From positions 1 to 32,254 of IMG/VR virus record IMGVR_UViG_3300022693_003247: DNA of 32,254 nucleotides. One strand, written 5' to 3'. Positions 15,055 to 23,185 of the stretch are shown piece after piece. The position numbers were made by a program, and so were the translations under genes. The notes below the pieces were generated by a model. That model searched no databases. It saw nothing but the letters and a program-made list of their open reading frames with translations, and was not told the DNA's origin. This stretch comes from a virus. Each line of letters begins with the position of its first letter. The stretch's first letter is position 1.

Positions 15055-16165
15055 TTTTCTTACGGCCTCTTTTGTTGTTTAAATCCAAAAGAAGGTCCGC
15101 ATAGCTACGCACAACCTTTCTAGCATCGTAATGAAGTTCTACCTTCTTACGCGCATTAGATGCTATTTCAGTTCTTAACTTTATATTATCCACTAACAAA
15201 GATATTTTGTCAACCCATTCCTGTGTTGTTGAAGCGAAATATCCGTCCACCCCATCTTCCACCGTTTTTTCGTAAGGCTCTACTTTGGAACACACTGTGG
15301 GCAATTTAAGTGCAGAGTATTCTAGATACTTCAGGTTTGATTTACATCGATTGAACTGATTGTCCCAGAGTGGGGCGATAGTGATATCAACCTTCCATTT
15401 CATCATTACCTTGTGCCACTTAGAAGGGTGGTGCCAAGTCAAACGATTCTTGAATTGTTTGTGTTTCATCAACCCATCTGCACCATGGATGCAATGGAAG
15501 TGTAAGTTTGGGTATTTATCAAATAAAATCTCGAAAGCTCCCTTCACCAGTTTGAGATCCTTGCCATGGCCACCTCCTCCAGCCCATCCGACAATCACCT
15601 TCCCATCCGGTAACCTGTCTCTTCTAATGTCCCATAAATTCAGATCTATGGCATTGGGCACAACGTGAACACTGTCATGGATAGAACTAAGCTCTGATTT
15701 CAGCCATTCTGTAGACACAATAATATGGTCGGAAGCCTTTATTTGCTGATATGAAGTCTGTTCAAGTTCGCTGCCGACACCAATGAACTCTTGATTTTCA
15801 TGCGTCCCACTCACTCCAAACACTGTATCATCAACCTCTGTGATGATCATGCAGTTGTGGCTGTCCGCCAAGGCCTGTACCGTTGCCAAAAAGTAAAGAT
15901 TATGGATTTTTGAAATGACAACAACATCAGCCATATTAAACAATTGATTTAGATATTCAATATTCTTGTCCGGGTTCACCTCATAATCCCTTGCGTATTT
16001 GTCGTGAAGTTCCTCGTCAAAATTTGGGTAGATCGGAACAATCCCGTCAATATCACACATCAAGTTTGCAGGCTGAATCATGCGGTACCACGATATGCCA
16101 GAGTTCCCAAGATGGAGGAATAATACTTTAAGTCCTGTCTGAGAAACGAGTTCAGATGGTTTCAT
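15026..16165 (-). CDS. GT4-like glycosyltransferase (GT-B fold)
   Basis: A 379-residue GT-B enzyme. It has an N-terminal domain with LKVLFLHLGNSGISWYRM near 12-29, the junction VHVVPNAID at 167-174 typical of GT4, and the donor-binding part IAPLWDN at 263-269 followed by NRCKSNLKYLEYSALKLPTV (Lys275 to about 291), which stands where GT4 enzymes have their E(x7)E-type donor motif. It would transfer a sugar from a nucleotide-sugar donor. It overlaps the tail adaptor by 29 bases and the methyltransferase by 14, linking glycan genes physically to virion genes. GGGGAAA precedes the ATG. The acceptor is unknown: virion protein, lipid carrier or host polysaccharide. Confidence 0.85.
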   Translation of the reverse strand: MKPSELVSQTGLKVLFLHLGNSGISWYRMIQPANLMCDIDGIVPIYPNFDEELHDKYARDYEVNPDKNIEYLNQLFNMADVVVISKIHNLYFLATVQALADSHNCMIITEVDDTVFGVSGTHENQEFIGVGSELEQTSYQQIKASDHIIVSTEWLKSELSSIHDSVHVVPNAIDLNLWDIRRDRLPDGKVIVGWAGGGGHGKDLKLVKGAFEILFDKYPNLHFHCIHGADGLMKHKQFKNRLTWHHPSKWHKVMMKWKVDITIAPLWDNQFNRCKSNLKYLEYSALKLPTVCSKVEPYEKTVEDGVDGYFASTTQEWVDKISLLVDNIKLRTEIASNARKKVELHYDARKVVRSYADLLLDLNNKRGRKKIVQLSGNTK

Positions 16166-16829
16166 GTTTCCCCTTGCAAACGAAATTGTTCCACTGTGGA
16201 ACGTCTGTATTGATATTATTGCGTAGACACCAACTCTTCAAATAAGGGGTGCCCTTGATTTCCACATCCTTGAAAAATATGGATAACTTCGATTCAAGCT
16301 CATCCGTTTGAAATAAGGATTGATGAAAGTCTGCGTATTTATGATGCTCTCCGCCCATGCCCCCGCCAGGGTGAGGAACTGAACCCGAAAAAACACCTCC
16401 AGGTTTCAATACTCTGTGGATTTCCTTGAGCGCATCATACGGATCATAGCAATGTTCAAGAACTTCACCCATGACTACAGCATCAAAGAATGAATCCTTG
16501 AATTCCAGGTTCTCAACATTTTGAACTCTCGCAATTATGCCGCGTAAATTTGCTCGGACAACTAATTCTCCGACCACATCAATACCGAATACGGTACATC
16601 TGTTTTTGGTTTGAAGAAGAAGACCCATTGAACCATCATTACACCCGACATCCAGGACAATGGCCCCGTCTGGAACTGCACCTCTGATTCTGTCGATGCG
16701 TAGACGATCTGGTCCATACGGGTCGAACTTACCTTTTGCATATCCTTCGCTTCTATAGTTAGATTTGTGATCATTGATTGCTTCCTCTTTACTAGCATAC
16801 TTTAAGCTCTCCTCAACCTTTGTGTCCAT
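16152..16829 (-). CDS. Class I SAM-dependent methyltransferase
   Basis: A 225-residue Rossmann-fold methyltransferase. Motif I is VLDVGCNDGSMG at 58-69, an acidic motif II region is FGIDVVG at 81-87, and there is AVVMGEVLEHCYDP at 117-130 followed by LKPGGVFSGSVPHPGGG (141-157), the Methyltransf_11/25 layout. The long acceptor insert with His residues (GGEHHKYADFHQ) is typical of enzymes acting on sugars, lipids or small molecules rather than DNA; no DNA-methylase motif is present. Within the glycan island, methylation of a sugar is the natural inference. GAGGAGG precedes the ATG. Confidence 0.85.
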   Translation of the reverse strand: MDTKVEESLKYASKEEAINDHKSNYRSEGYAKGKFDPYGPDRLRIDRIRGAVPDGAIVLDVGCNDGSMGLLLQTKNRCTVFGIDVVGELVVRANLRGIIARVQNVENLEFKDSFFDAVVMGEVLEHCYDPYDALKEIHRVLKPGGVFSGSVPHPGGGMGGEHHKYADFHQSLFQTDELESKLSIFFKDVEIKGTPYLKSWCLRNNINTDVPQWNNFVCKGKHETI

Positions 16830-17634
16830 CTAAAACCTCCTCATGTGAAACTGAATTAATTGGGAACTTGTTGATTCTCTTGATCCATTTTTTTCTTTGA
16901 ATATCAAAACTCTTTTGAGCTAAAGTAAAAAACGAAGACCTCACGTCTTCAGGAACGAGTTCAATCAACTTTGTTCTATAGTCATCCTGGTTCATGTCTG
17001 GCCACGAATTGTAAAGCATTTTATCTGGAATGTTCATTGCTGCAAAACCCATGTTATAATAGGAGAGCAACTCTTTCATCGACGAGTAATTTAAGCCTGA
17101 ATTTTCAAACATTTTACCAATCTCAAATGTAATGGCTCTACTTGCCATACCATAGAGCCCAATGCACAAATCAGAAAATTCCGTGTTCTCAGAACCCGCG
17201 ACAAGCGCCGTGTTGTAACATGGCTTCAAATGAATGTCTGCTTTTGTCGCAGTCAATGCGTCATCAAAGCCGATCATCTTTTTGAAAAAATGTGAACTTT
17301 TATAATCCGTGTCCTTGAATATAATCGGACTGTGAACAACGTTTATGCCCTTCTCTGACAGAGCCTTGGTTGTTCCTGGTTTTACTGTGGAGTGGATGAT
17401 GATGAACTTCGATTTATAATGCTGATTGTAATCCGAAACAATCATTTCAAATTTATCTGAATAAGGAATGCAAACATGCATGATCATGTTCTGTGCAAAA
17501 GCAGGTTCTACTGTGTACTCTGCTTTTTCTATATCATGTCTCAATACATTGTAAGTCTTCCATAAGGCATTCTGTACAGAACGTCCAACAGCACCTCGTG
17601 ATCCCACGATGATGCACTTCTCTTTATGAATCAT
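16813..17634 (-). CDS. NAD-dependent sugar-nucleotide dehydrogenase-like protein, shortened
   Basis: The N-terminal Rossmann motif is CIIVGSRGAVGRSV (GxxGxxG at 11-17), followed by HVCIPYSD (53-60) and IIIHSTVKPGTT (78-89), the characteristic series of UDP-glucose/GDP-mannose 6-dehydrogenases. The middle part (ENTEFSDLCIGLYGMASRAI) is the helical dimerisation region. Family members are usually over 400 residues and carry a catalytic Cys in a C-terminal domain. This protein has 273 residues, and I see no C-terminal domain or obvious catalytic Cys. It may be a binding or regulatory relative, or it may catalyse only a partial reaction. It overlaps both neighbours, and the island context supports a sugar role. 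Confidence 0.75.
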   Translation of the reverse strand: MIHKEKCIIVGSRGAVGRSVQNALWKTYNVLRHDIEKAEYTVEPAFAQNMIMHVCIPYSDKFEMIVSDYNQHYKSKFIIIHSTVKPGTTKALSEKGINVVHSPIIFKDTDYKSSHFFKKMIGFDDALTATKADIHLKPCYNTALVAGSENTEFSDLCIGLYGMASRAITFEIGKMFENSGLNYSSMKELLSYYNMGFAAMNIPDKMLYNSWPDMNQDDYRTKLIELVPEDVRSSFFTLAQKSFDIQRKKWIKRINKFPINSVSHEEVLDGHKG

Positions 17635-18338
17635 ACAAATTCTATCTCCCTGCTGATGTTGTACTTTTTATATTTTTCTTCTTTTAATTCGTTTGCTAAT
17701 ATCACATTTCGATAATTAGACAACTCAGATAAATCTTTTTTGACGCACAGTATTTTCTCAATGAAACCAAATTTGTAACCTGCTCGATGAGCATCGATCA
17801 TGAAGAATTCATAAAAATCTGTGTCGAATGATCCTTCATGGTATTTAATACGGCGTCGCGAATAGCTGGCAACAACATCTTTTCTATAAGCCACTGTTGG
17901 GTGACTGATCGGAGGTTTACTTTCACCATCCCAATCAACCGCATTTTGCGTGAATATGGGCTCATCAAATGGAGTGTTGATTTGAACGTGTGAATAAACA
18001 ATGTCCTTATCTGGATTTTTATTGAAGTAATCTAAAACTTTCTTGGTTCTTGAATGAACATAAAAATCACCCGCATCACACACAAAAATGATGTCCCCAT
18101 TTGAAATTGTGTTTGCGAAATTCCTGCAATATGCCGCCCCTTTCCTAACTGGATTTCTAACCCATCTGATTTTTTTGTTTTTAGTGTAGTGTTCCTTTAA
18201 CGGAGCGATCTCGTCTGTAGAATAATCGTCAATCACAATCAATTCAAAATCTTTGTGCTTCTGGCTTAGTAAAGATTCTATTGTGTCCGCTAGGAAACTG
18301 AAACTATTGTAAACTGGAAGGACGTAACTTATTTTCAT
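17631..18338 (-). CDS. GT2 family glycosyltransferase
   Basis: A 235-residue GT-A enzyme. It begins ISYVLPVYNSFSFLADTIES, then ELIVIDDYSTDE (Asp37/Asp38) and RKGAAYCRNFA, and has the metal-binding motif DAGD at 88-91 in place of a strict DxD. HPTVAYRKDVV follows, as in many GT2 enzymes. It lacks membrane helices, so it is a soluble or peripheral single-sugar transferase. It shares the four-base overlap arrangement with the dehydrogenase-like gene, and abuts the small membrane protein gene 18339-18605, which may provide membrane recruitment (inference). Confidence 0.88.
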   Translation of the reverse strand: MKISYVLPVYNSFSFLADTIESLLSQKHKDFELIVIDDYSTDEIAPLKEHYTKNKKIRWVRNPVRKGAAYCRNFANTISNGDIIFVCDAGDFYVHSRTKKVLDYFNKNPDKDIVYSHVQINTPFDEPIFTQNAVDWDGESKPPISHPTVAYRKDVVASYSRRRIKYHEGSFDTDFYEFFMIDAHRAGYKFGFIEKILCVKKDLSELSNYRNVILANELKEEKYKKYNISREIEFV

Positions 18339-18605
18339 TTAGGACCCTTCGATCCTATCAACAGTTTCTTTGAGATATTTTACTTCATTTGAAAGAGCAT
18401 AATGAATCCTCGGGTCCGTAAGATGATCTAATAATCTTTTTTCAACTTTAGACATGTGTTTTTCTTGTTTTTCAATTAAATCATGCATCCTGTTCATTGT
18501 TGATTGATTCAAAGTTGCCATCATACTTAAAAAACATAAAAGTATTGGAGTCAATATTCCCCAGGTTATTCCATTATCTTTTTTCATATCAGGATTCCCT
18601 TTCAT
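18339..18605 (-). CDS. Small membrane protein with cytoplasmic-type coiled coil (88 aa)
   Basis: One hydrophobic segment (GITWGILTPILLCFLSMMAT, about 13-32) is followed by a charged helical tail (MHDLIEKQEKHMSKVEKRLL, then EVKYLKETVDRIEG) of coiled-coil character. There is a second ATG at codon 7 with an AGGGA before it, which could be the true start. One membrane helix plus coiled coil is seen in some holins, spanins and small scaffold proteins. It is immediately upstream of a GT2 gene with no spacer, so it might anchor the enzyme. Neither role is proven. Confidence 0.6.
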   Translation of the reverse strand: MKGNPDMKKDNGITWGILTPILLCFLSMMATLNQSTMNRMHDLIEKQEKHMSKVEKRLLDHLTDPRIHYALSNEVKYLKETVDRIEGS

Positions 18606-18741
18606 CTTCTCTATTTCCTTTTACTGCGTTTTTTATTTTTTGATAAACCCAATCTATGATGGGTGTCTTCTACAGTGTGCCGTCATCTCTTGGTTAATTT
18701 AGTTCGACCTCTTTTTTTTGATTTTCCATCTGAAGACATAA
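18606..18741 (-). other. 136-base spacer with an 18-codon frame
   Basis: This is one of the few real spacers in the island. It contains the 18-residue frame 18683-18739. The rest, before the ATG of the 88-residue protein, is A/T-rich and includes a GGAAATAGAG stretch that may be that gene's ribosome site. I see no promoter consensus or terminator. Confidence 0.4.
18683..18739 (-). CDS. Very small basic peptide (18 aa)
   Basis: The end of the upstream membrane-protein gene carries AGAGGAGAATAATT directly before an ATG at 18739, giving MSSDGKSKKRGRTKLTKR. The Shine-Dalgarno is one of the strongest in the window, which is the only support. It may be a real basic micropeptide or only a ribosome-loading site in the mRNA. 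Confidence 0.35.
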   Translation of the reverse strand: MSSDGKSKKRGRTKLTKR

Positions 18742-18966
18742 TTATTCTCCTCTAACGTTTCTTACGGGTTGCAATGGTACAAGTTCTTCTAATGTTCCTA
18801 TTTTCTCAGTATGAACACCCGCAGTGTACGCGATATCATACATACGACTAGCAAGATCACTCATCAAATCTGAAATATTATTCATATGAATTACCAGAAA
18901 AACATTAAATATCAAAAGCCCTATCACAAGGATTAAAGTTAATTTATCAGATGTGTTTTTATCCAT
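18742..18966 (-). CDS. Small single-pass membrane protein (74 aa)
   Basis: A short hydrophilic start (MDKNTSDK) is followed by one hydrophobic helix (LTLILVIGLLIFNVFLVIHM, 9-28) and a mostly acidic, helical tail with a conserved-looking LEELVPLQP segment. Topology is probably N-in, C-out by the charge distribution. AGGGT precedes the ATG. Like the 88-residue neighbour, it may be part of a lysis set or an anchor for exported glycan proteins. No family is recognised. Confidence 0.6.
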   Translation of the reverse strand: MDKNTSDKLTLILVIGLLIFNVFLVIHMNNISDLMSDLASRMYDIAYTAGVHTEKIGTLEELVPLQPVRNVRGE

Positions 18967-18969
18967 ACC

Positions 18970-19326
18970 CTACAAACCATTATTCGTTTTTATAGTAGAC
19001 TTCAAGCCGAAATCTGTCACAATGCCTTGAGAGATGAGAGCCTGAATCAAATCGCTTAAACTGATATCGAGAACATCGATCTCTGCTATTCTAATATCCT
19101 TATCATTCTGAATAATTTTAGCATCCTTGGAATCTTTTTCTTCCGTAGTCATTTCAACAATAGATCCGCCTTTATGCGTCAAATGTTCAATAGAAACATC
19201 TGATAAAGACTCTAAGTCTGGATTGATAATGACATCTGTCCTGGATGCATAATCCGGTGTATGAACACTCAATTTAATCTCTAAAACGTCATTGGTTGAT
19301 TTATCAAAGATAACCACTGTAGCCAT
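18970..19326 (-). CDS. Hypothetical protein (118 aa)
   Basis: The N-terminal half is beta-like (MATVVIFDKSTNDVLEIKLS) with a segment DVIINPDLESLSDVSIEHL, and the C-terminal half is charged and helical (EEKDSKDAKIIQNDKDIRIA). This layout, a short beta part followed by a helix and a short tail, occurs in small phage accessory proteins encoded after fibre or lectin genes. AGGAGG precedes the ATG, which overlaps the stop of the LamG gene by one base. No signal peptide, unlike the four genes upstream. Confidence 0.6.
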   Translation of the reverse strand: MATVVIFDKSTNDVLEIKLSVHTPDYASRTDVIINPDLESLSDVSIEHLTHKGGSIVEMTTEEKDSKDAKIIQNDKDIRIAEIDVLDISLSDLIQALISQGIVTDFGLKSTIKTNNGL

Positions 19327-20063
19327 TATGAACCTCCTGTGAAAAATACTGGTGGAGCCGAATCAGAATTCAATCCATTGGTAACACTCCCCGTATTTGA
19401 ATTAGCACTTAAATCAGGCTCAGGGGAATCTCCCCGCAACGGTGAGAACAACGCTAACCCATCTACTATACTTCCAGGTTTCCACATTGCATGGTTAATC
19501 TCTGCCACACTGATAGCCCTGTTCCACAGTTGGAGATGTGCAATTTCACCATCAAATTGTCTTATACTATCTTCTCTGACTCCGACGAAGAGATCATTTA
19601 ATGCACCATTCTCAAAAGACCCTGTTGGGACGAAAGTGTCATTCACACCGACTGAAACTCCGTCTATATAAATGGTCGGATCATTGGTGATGGTATCATC
19701 ATCATGGATAACACAAATATTCACCCAAGTATTTAAAGATAAAACGCTGTTGTCAGCTGTCCACCGACCATTTGTACCTGTTGCGCTTTGACGAAATTCA
19801 ACTGTATCTGTAACGATAAGTAATAAACTCCAACCGTCTAAACTTTTCTTATCAAAAATTCTTCCACGACTAAATTGGCCTAGATTATCTGCATTGATCC
19901 AAGCCATGCACGTTCCGCCTCCAGCCCAGATATCATTAATGCTAGAATCACTGTCGATGGTAATTCTACGATTAGGTGTAAAATTACTAAATTCTCTACT
20001 CCCAATAGGAAAAATATTGAAAGTGAAAATGCATATTAAAATTAATGTGAATAACTTTCTCAT
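19326..20063 (-). CDS. Exported LamG/concanavalin-like lectin domain protein
   Basis: Residues 1-20 are a clear Sec-type signal (MRKLFTLILICIFTFNIFPI). Residues about 30-205 form a LamG/pentraxin-type beta-sandwich: CMAWINADNLGQFSRGRIFD, WSLLLIVTDTVEFRQ, LNTWVNICVIHDDDT, IYIDGVSVGV, then the family hallmark FDGEIAHLQLWNRAISVAEI. Such domains bind glycans or proteins, sometimes with calcium. The C-terminal 40 residues are Ser, Asn and Gly rich. It is one of four consecutive exported proteins in the island. If the signal is used, it acts in the periplasm or on the cell surface rather than only on the virion. Confidence 0.78.
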   Translation of the reverse strand: MRKLFTLILICIFTFNIFPIGSREFSNFTPNRRITIDSDSSINDIWAGGGTCMAWINADNLGQFSRGRIFDKKSLDGWSLLLIVTDTVEFRQSATGTNGRWTADNSVLSLNTWVNICVIHDDDTITNDPTIYIDGVSVGVNDTFVPTGSFENGALNDLFVGVREDSIRQFDGEIAHLQLWNRAISVAEINHAMWKPGSIVDGLALFSPLRGDSPEPDLSANSNTGSVTNGLNSDSAPPVFFTGGS

Positions 20064-20710
20064 GTTCTTGGTATCTCCACTGAAAATCCGGTCATAATAA
20101 AGTCACCCGATAAACCATCATTTGTTGCATGATCACCATCCCTACCAATGTATAAGAAAACCTCATCATTCGCCACCCAACCGAGTGTTGAAACTGTTTC
20201 AGTAATGACAAGCGTGTCTAAAGCATCCTGTGTATTGGTTAAAGTTGTGGTTCCGGTTTCTTCGGTTAACGCACCATCCCAATCCTCTGCATCGCCAACC
20301 TCATGCCATGCAACAAGCATAGCAATGTCTTGGGCCGCTGCGGTTGCTGCATATCCACGGATTCTAAACGTTACAGTTCCAGAAGTATCAACATCACTTG
20401 GAACTTTAAATTTCACCATCGTATACTCATCAGCAGTATCGTCGAAAGCAGCCCCAAGAATATCACTATTGGTTCCAGTGTCCGAACTAATCGAAGCAAT
20501 GCCATCAGCCGTACCAGAAGTAGGAACTGTCACTGGTTTCTTTGGTATCGTCGATTCACCCATCCAATAATATTCTTTAACGGAATTGGTATCAGAGCCA
20601 TCACCTCCACCCGAAAAAAAAGTACCCGGACCGGCATAAGAAGATGAACACAATTGAAATAGTAATAATAAAATGATTAAAACTAATTTATCTGATTTTA
20701 CTATATCCAT
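20060..20710 (-). CDS. Exported beta-sandwich protein with AGxGxFF start (216 aa)
   Basis: There is a signal peptide with a long hydrophobic core (LVLIILLLLFQLCSSSYA, about 9-26) and a likely cleavage after SYA. The mature protein begins GPGTFFSGGGDG, a motif shared with the upstream deacetylase-like protein. The remainder (TMVKFKVPSDVDTSGTVTFR, GDFIMTGFSVEIP) is beta-rich and resembles a carbohydrate-binding or virion jelly-roll domain. No catalytic residues are recognised. It overlaps the LamG gene by four bases. Function is unknown; glycan binding is inference from fold and context. Confidence 0.65.
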   Translation of the reverse strand: MDIVKSDKLVLIILLLLFQLCSSSYAGPGTFFSGGGDGSDTNSVKEYYWMGESTIPKKPVTVPTSGTADGIASISSDTGTNSDILGAAFDDTADEYTMVKFKVPSDVDTSGTVTFRIRGYAATAAAQDIAMLVAWHEVGDAEDWDGALTEETGTTTLTNTQDALDTLVITETVSTLGWVANDEVFLYIGRDGDHATNDGLSGDFIMTGFSVEIPRT

Positions 20711-20712
20711 TA

Positions 20713-22794
20713 TTAAAGCCTCATAAAATAAATAGTGAAATTTCTAATAGTTATATTTCGGGACGAGTCTTCATTGCTAAATGCAAAAGATAATTTATCA
20801 CCTGAAGCAACAGTCATTATTCCACCACCACTTATTGCAGCAAATATACCTGCGTTTTTTGACTGTTCTCTTACTTTTGACCCAGTGACAATCGTAACGC
20901 CATTACATACTTGAAAATCAAACGCACCAACATACGCAGAATCAGACAAGTTGGCTTGACTGATAATATCTCCAATGGCCAATCCGTGAGTGCCTGTTGT
21001 GGCGACTATGATCTTCCCGCCTGTCCAATCAGAAATTGACGCAATAGGAAATGAAGTCCCAGCACCACCTGCATCAAATGTCCAATCTGCTATATCTCCA
21101 CCAACCAATCCATTTGTATGATACGATTGGAAATCCGCTCCGGCATCCACTATCACAAAAGCATCCGTGTTGTCCTGATCATGCATTTCTGCATGGATGA
21201 TTTCAGTCGTGCTTTCTTTTGCCCAAAAAGTATTCTTATGAGATGAAAATGTTACAGTCTCGTTCAATTCGAGTTCTTCACTCAAGTTGACTCCTAAACC
21301 TAAGTTGTCCCCTAAAGCAGGAAATATTTGAAGAGTGTTTGACCCGTTATTTATAACTTCGATCTTCATTCTTACAAACGCGGGTGAAAGGGTCACTACG
21401 TCATCATTGTTTGCCACGACAGATATTTCATTAATATCAGATGTTAAAGGGCCTTGTCCCTGAGTCTGAGTTGTCGATGCTGTGATCCCTGAAGTCGCAC
21501 TAAAGATCATAAAGTTTCCACCTGTCAAACCATTGTTGATTATATCTGAGACTGTTCTGACTGGAATTCCATCTGATTGAATGTCATCAATAATGGTCCC
21601 GAAATTTGCAATTGAATATTCACTTGAGACACTCGGACTCACGACAAGTTTATGAAATAATAATATCAACCACTCTTTATCTACACTGGCCTTATCCACA
21701 GCGGTTGCTACATCTGAGGTTGAAGTCGTATTAAGTACTTGCATGACTCGGAGTCTGTGATAATCGGCAGGGGCAATCGTCTCTGCATAATTTGCAATAG
21801 TTCGAGCCGTTCTGAAGTATCTCTTGACTGTAGGCAAGACAATTGTTTCGTCATAAGCTCCATTTGGATATGCAAATTCCCCAGCTCCACGGATCAATCC
21901 ATTATCTAATAAATAATTCTTCACCGTAATCAATTCGGATGTGACTTGGGCTTGGGTCAATGTTGTTAAATTTGTTGCGTGATGCCATGATATGTCCCAA
22001 CCACTTATATCTTGTAGAGATTTCAATTGAGCCAGTGTCATATAATTTGACGTCCCAATCAAATCAGGGATTATATAGGCCGTTCCAGCAAAACCATATT
22101 CGTCCATTTTCAAACGCCCTTGATCGAACTGACTGTCCCAGCCATCATCGAAGGCAATCGTTACAGCCCCAGATTGAGGCTCAGGGACTAAGGCAATTGC
22201 GCCTAGATTTGCAGTGAGTGCGGTTTCCGCGTCATCCTTTATCCTCCACCGAAACGAATTCAATGCCGATCTATTAGGTGAACCCGTAACAACCGCTTCA
22301 CCAAAACTTAAAGTGATAGGCACCCAAGTGTTATCATTTTTTATCTGAGAAAAATCATCTGATAGTTTCCAAGTGTGAAATGCAGAGGAAAGGTTATCCG
22401 ATGATGCAAAAAACCAATACTCGGTTACAATACTGACATCATCAACTCTGACCCAAAGCTTGATATATTTTGAGGAAGCGTCAATGGTTGGAAAGATCGA
22501 AGTCTTTCGAGTGAATATCACATCGCCTGCGCCATCGGTTACAAGCTTGAGGGATTGCAAACCTTTAACGAAATTCACAGTGTCATCGCTTTGAGTACCC
22601 TCTGATGATTGCTTCGTCCATCCATGCCCTGACGCAAATGTGGTTACGATTGTTTCGGCAGGGTAAGCCAAGACACTCCCTCCAGGACCATCATTAGGCT
22701 GAGAATAAATACCATGGAAAAAACTACCAGATCCAGCATCTAAATGTAAACAAACTTGAAATAACAATAAAAATATTACAATAAATTTATTCAT
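20713..22794 (-). CDS. Exported polysaccharide deacetylase-like (NodB) multidomain protein
   Basis: A 693-residue protein. A signal peptide (1-20, MNKFIVIFLLLFQVCLHLDA) is followed by GSGSFFHG, an N-terminal beta-sandwich (about 45-205) of carbohydrate-binding type, a NodB domain (about 210-425) and a C-terminal beta-rich region (430-693). NodB motifs are AFDDGWDS at 214-221, WDISWHHATNLTTL at 267-279, FAYPNGAYDE at 307-316 and LILLFHKL at 376-383. The usual second metal His of motif 2 appears as Asn275, so activity is uncertain. Family members remove acetyl groups from glycans such as peptidoglycan, chitin or exopolysaccharide. Likely targets are host cell wall or capsule (inference). It overlaps the upstream gene by four bases. 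Confidence 0.8.
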   Translation of the reverse strand: MNKFIVIFLLLFQVCLHLDAGSGSFFHGIYSQPNDGPGGSVLAYPAETIVTTFASGHGWTKQSSEGTQSDDTVNFVKGLQSLKLVTDGAGDVIFTRKTSIFPTIDASSKYIKLWVRVDDVSIVTEYWFFASSDNLSSAFHTWKLSDDFSQIKNDNTWVPITLSFGEAVVTGSPNRSALNSFRWRIKDDAETALTANLGAIALVPEPQSGAVTIAFDDGWDSQFDQGRLKMDEYGFAGTAYIIPDLIGTSNYMTLAQLKSLQDISGWDISWHHATNLTTLTQAQVTSELITVKNYLLDNGLIRGAGEFAYPNGAYDETIVLPTVKRYFRTARTIANYAETIAPADYHRLRVMQVLNTTSTSDVATAVDKASVDKEWLILLFHKLVVSPSVSSEYSIANFGTIIDDIQSDGIPVRTVSDIINNGLTGGNFMIFSATSGITASTTQTQGQGPLTSDINEISVVANNDDVVTLSPAFVRMKIEVINNGSNTLQIFPALGDNLGLGVNLSEELELNETVTFSSHKNTFWAKESTTEIIHAEMHDQDNTDAFVIVDAGADFQSYHTNGLVGGDIADWTFDAGGAGTSFPIASISDWTGGKIIVATTGTHGLAIGDIISQANLSDSAYVGAFDFQVCNGVTIVTGSKVREQSKNAGIFAAISGGGIMTVASGDKLSFAFSNEDSSRNITIRNFTIYFMRL

Positions 22795-23171
22795 GGAAAA
22801 CTAACCTTAGTTGCTATGTAAGTTGCTTCACTGCCTGGGTCCGTACTGAACCATATTTTCAATGCCTGGCCTGGTGGAACCACCAATCCAAAGTCTTCCT
22901 TGTCCCATCCTCCATTTGCCCCAAAATAGTAGGTACCTGTTATTTTAGTCAAGGTTTCGTCCGGTCCATAAGCAAAATACATGTTGCACGCATTCTGCAT
23001 GGTCATGATGAAATGCTTTAAAATAATACATTGTCCTGCTGTGCCAGCCAAAATTGTTGTTGCGCCCGCCCCTGGATCTACAATTTGCCAGTCTCTATCA
23101 AAATTTCCAGCGCAAATGGACCCTACGGTTAATGCGATTATACCTACAATTAATAACAATTTATTTTTCAT
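22791..23171 (-). CDS. Small exported protein (126 aa)
   Basis: An N-terminal signal (MKNKLLLIVGIIALTVGSIC, cleavage near ICA-GN) is followed by a compact, beta-rich domain of about 100 residues (TILAGTAGQCIILKHFIMTM and KIWFSTDPGSEATYIATKV). The mature part has two or three cysteines and a Gly/Pro-rich turn (VVPPGQALKIWF). The Cys at the signal end lacks a canonical lipobox, so I do not call a lipoprotein. GAGGAATT precedes the ATG. It is the first of four exported-protein genes. The domain resembles small beta-sandwich decoration modules, but no family is recognised. Confidence 0.65.
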   Translation of the reverse strand: MKNKLLLIVGIIALTVGSICAGNFDRDWQIVDPGAGATTILAGTAGQCIILKHFIMTMQNACNMYFAYGPDETLTKITGTYYFGANGGWDKEDFGLVVPPGQALKIWFSTDPGSEATYIATKVSFP

Positions 23172-23185
23172 TTTAATTCCTCAAT

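Noticed and set aside
20148-20570. 140-codon plus-strand frame, rich in Ser, Val and Ala.
   Set aside because: Antisense shadow of the exported beta-sandwich gene; no ribosome site and no recognisable domain.
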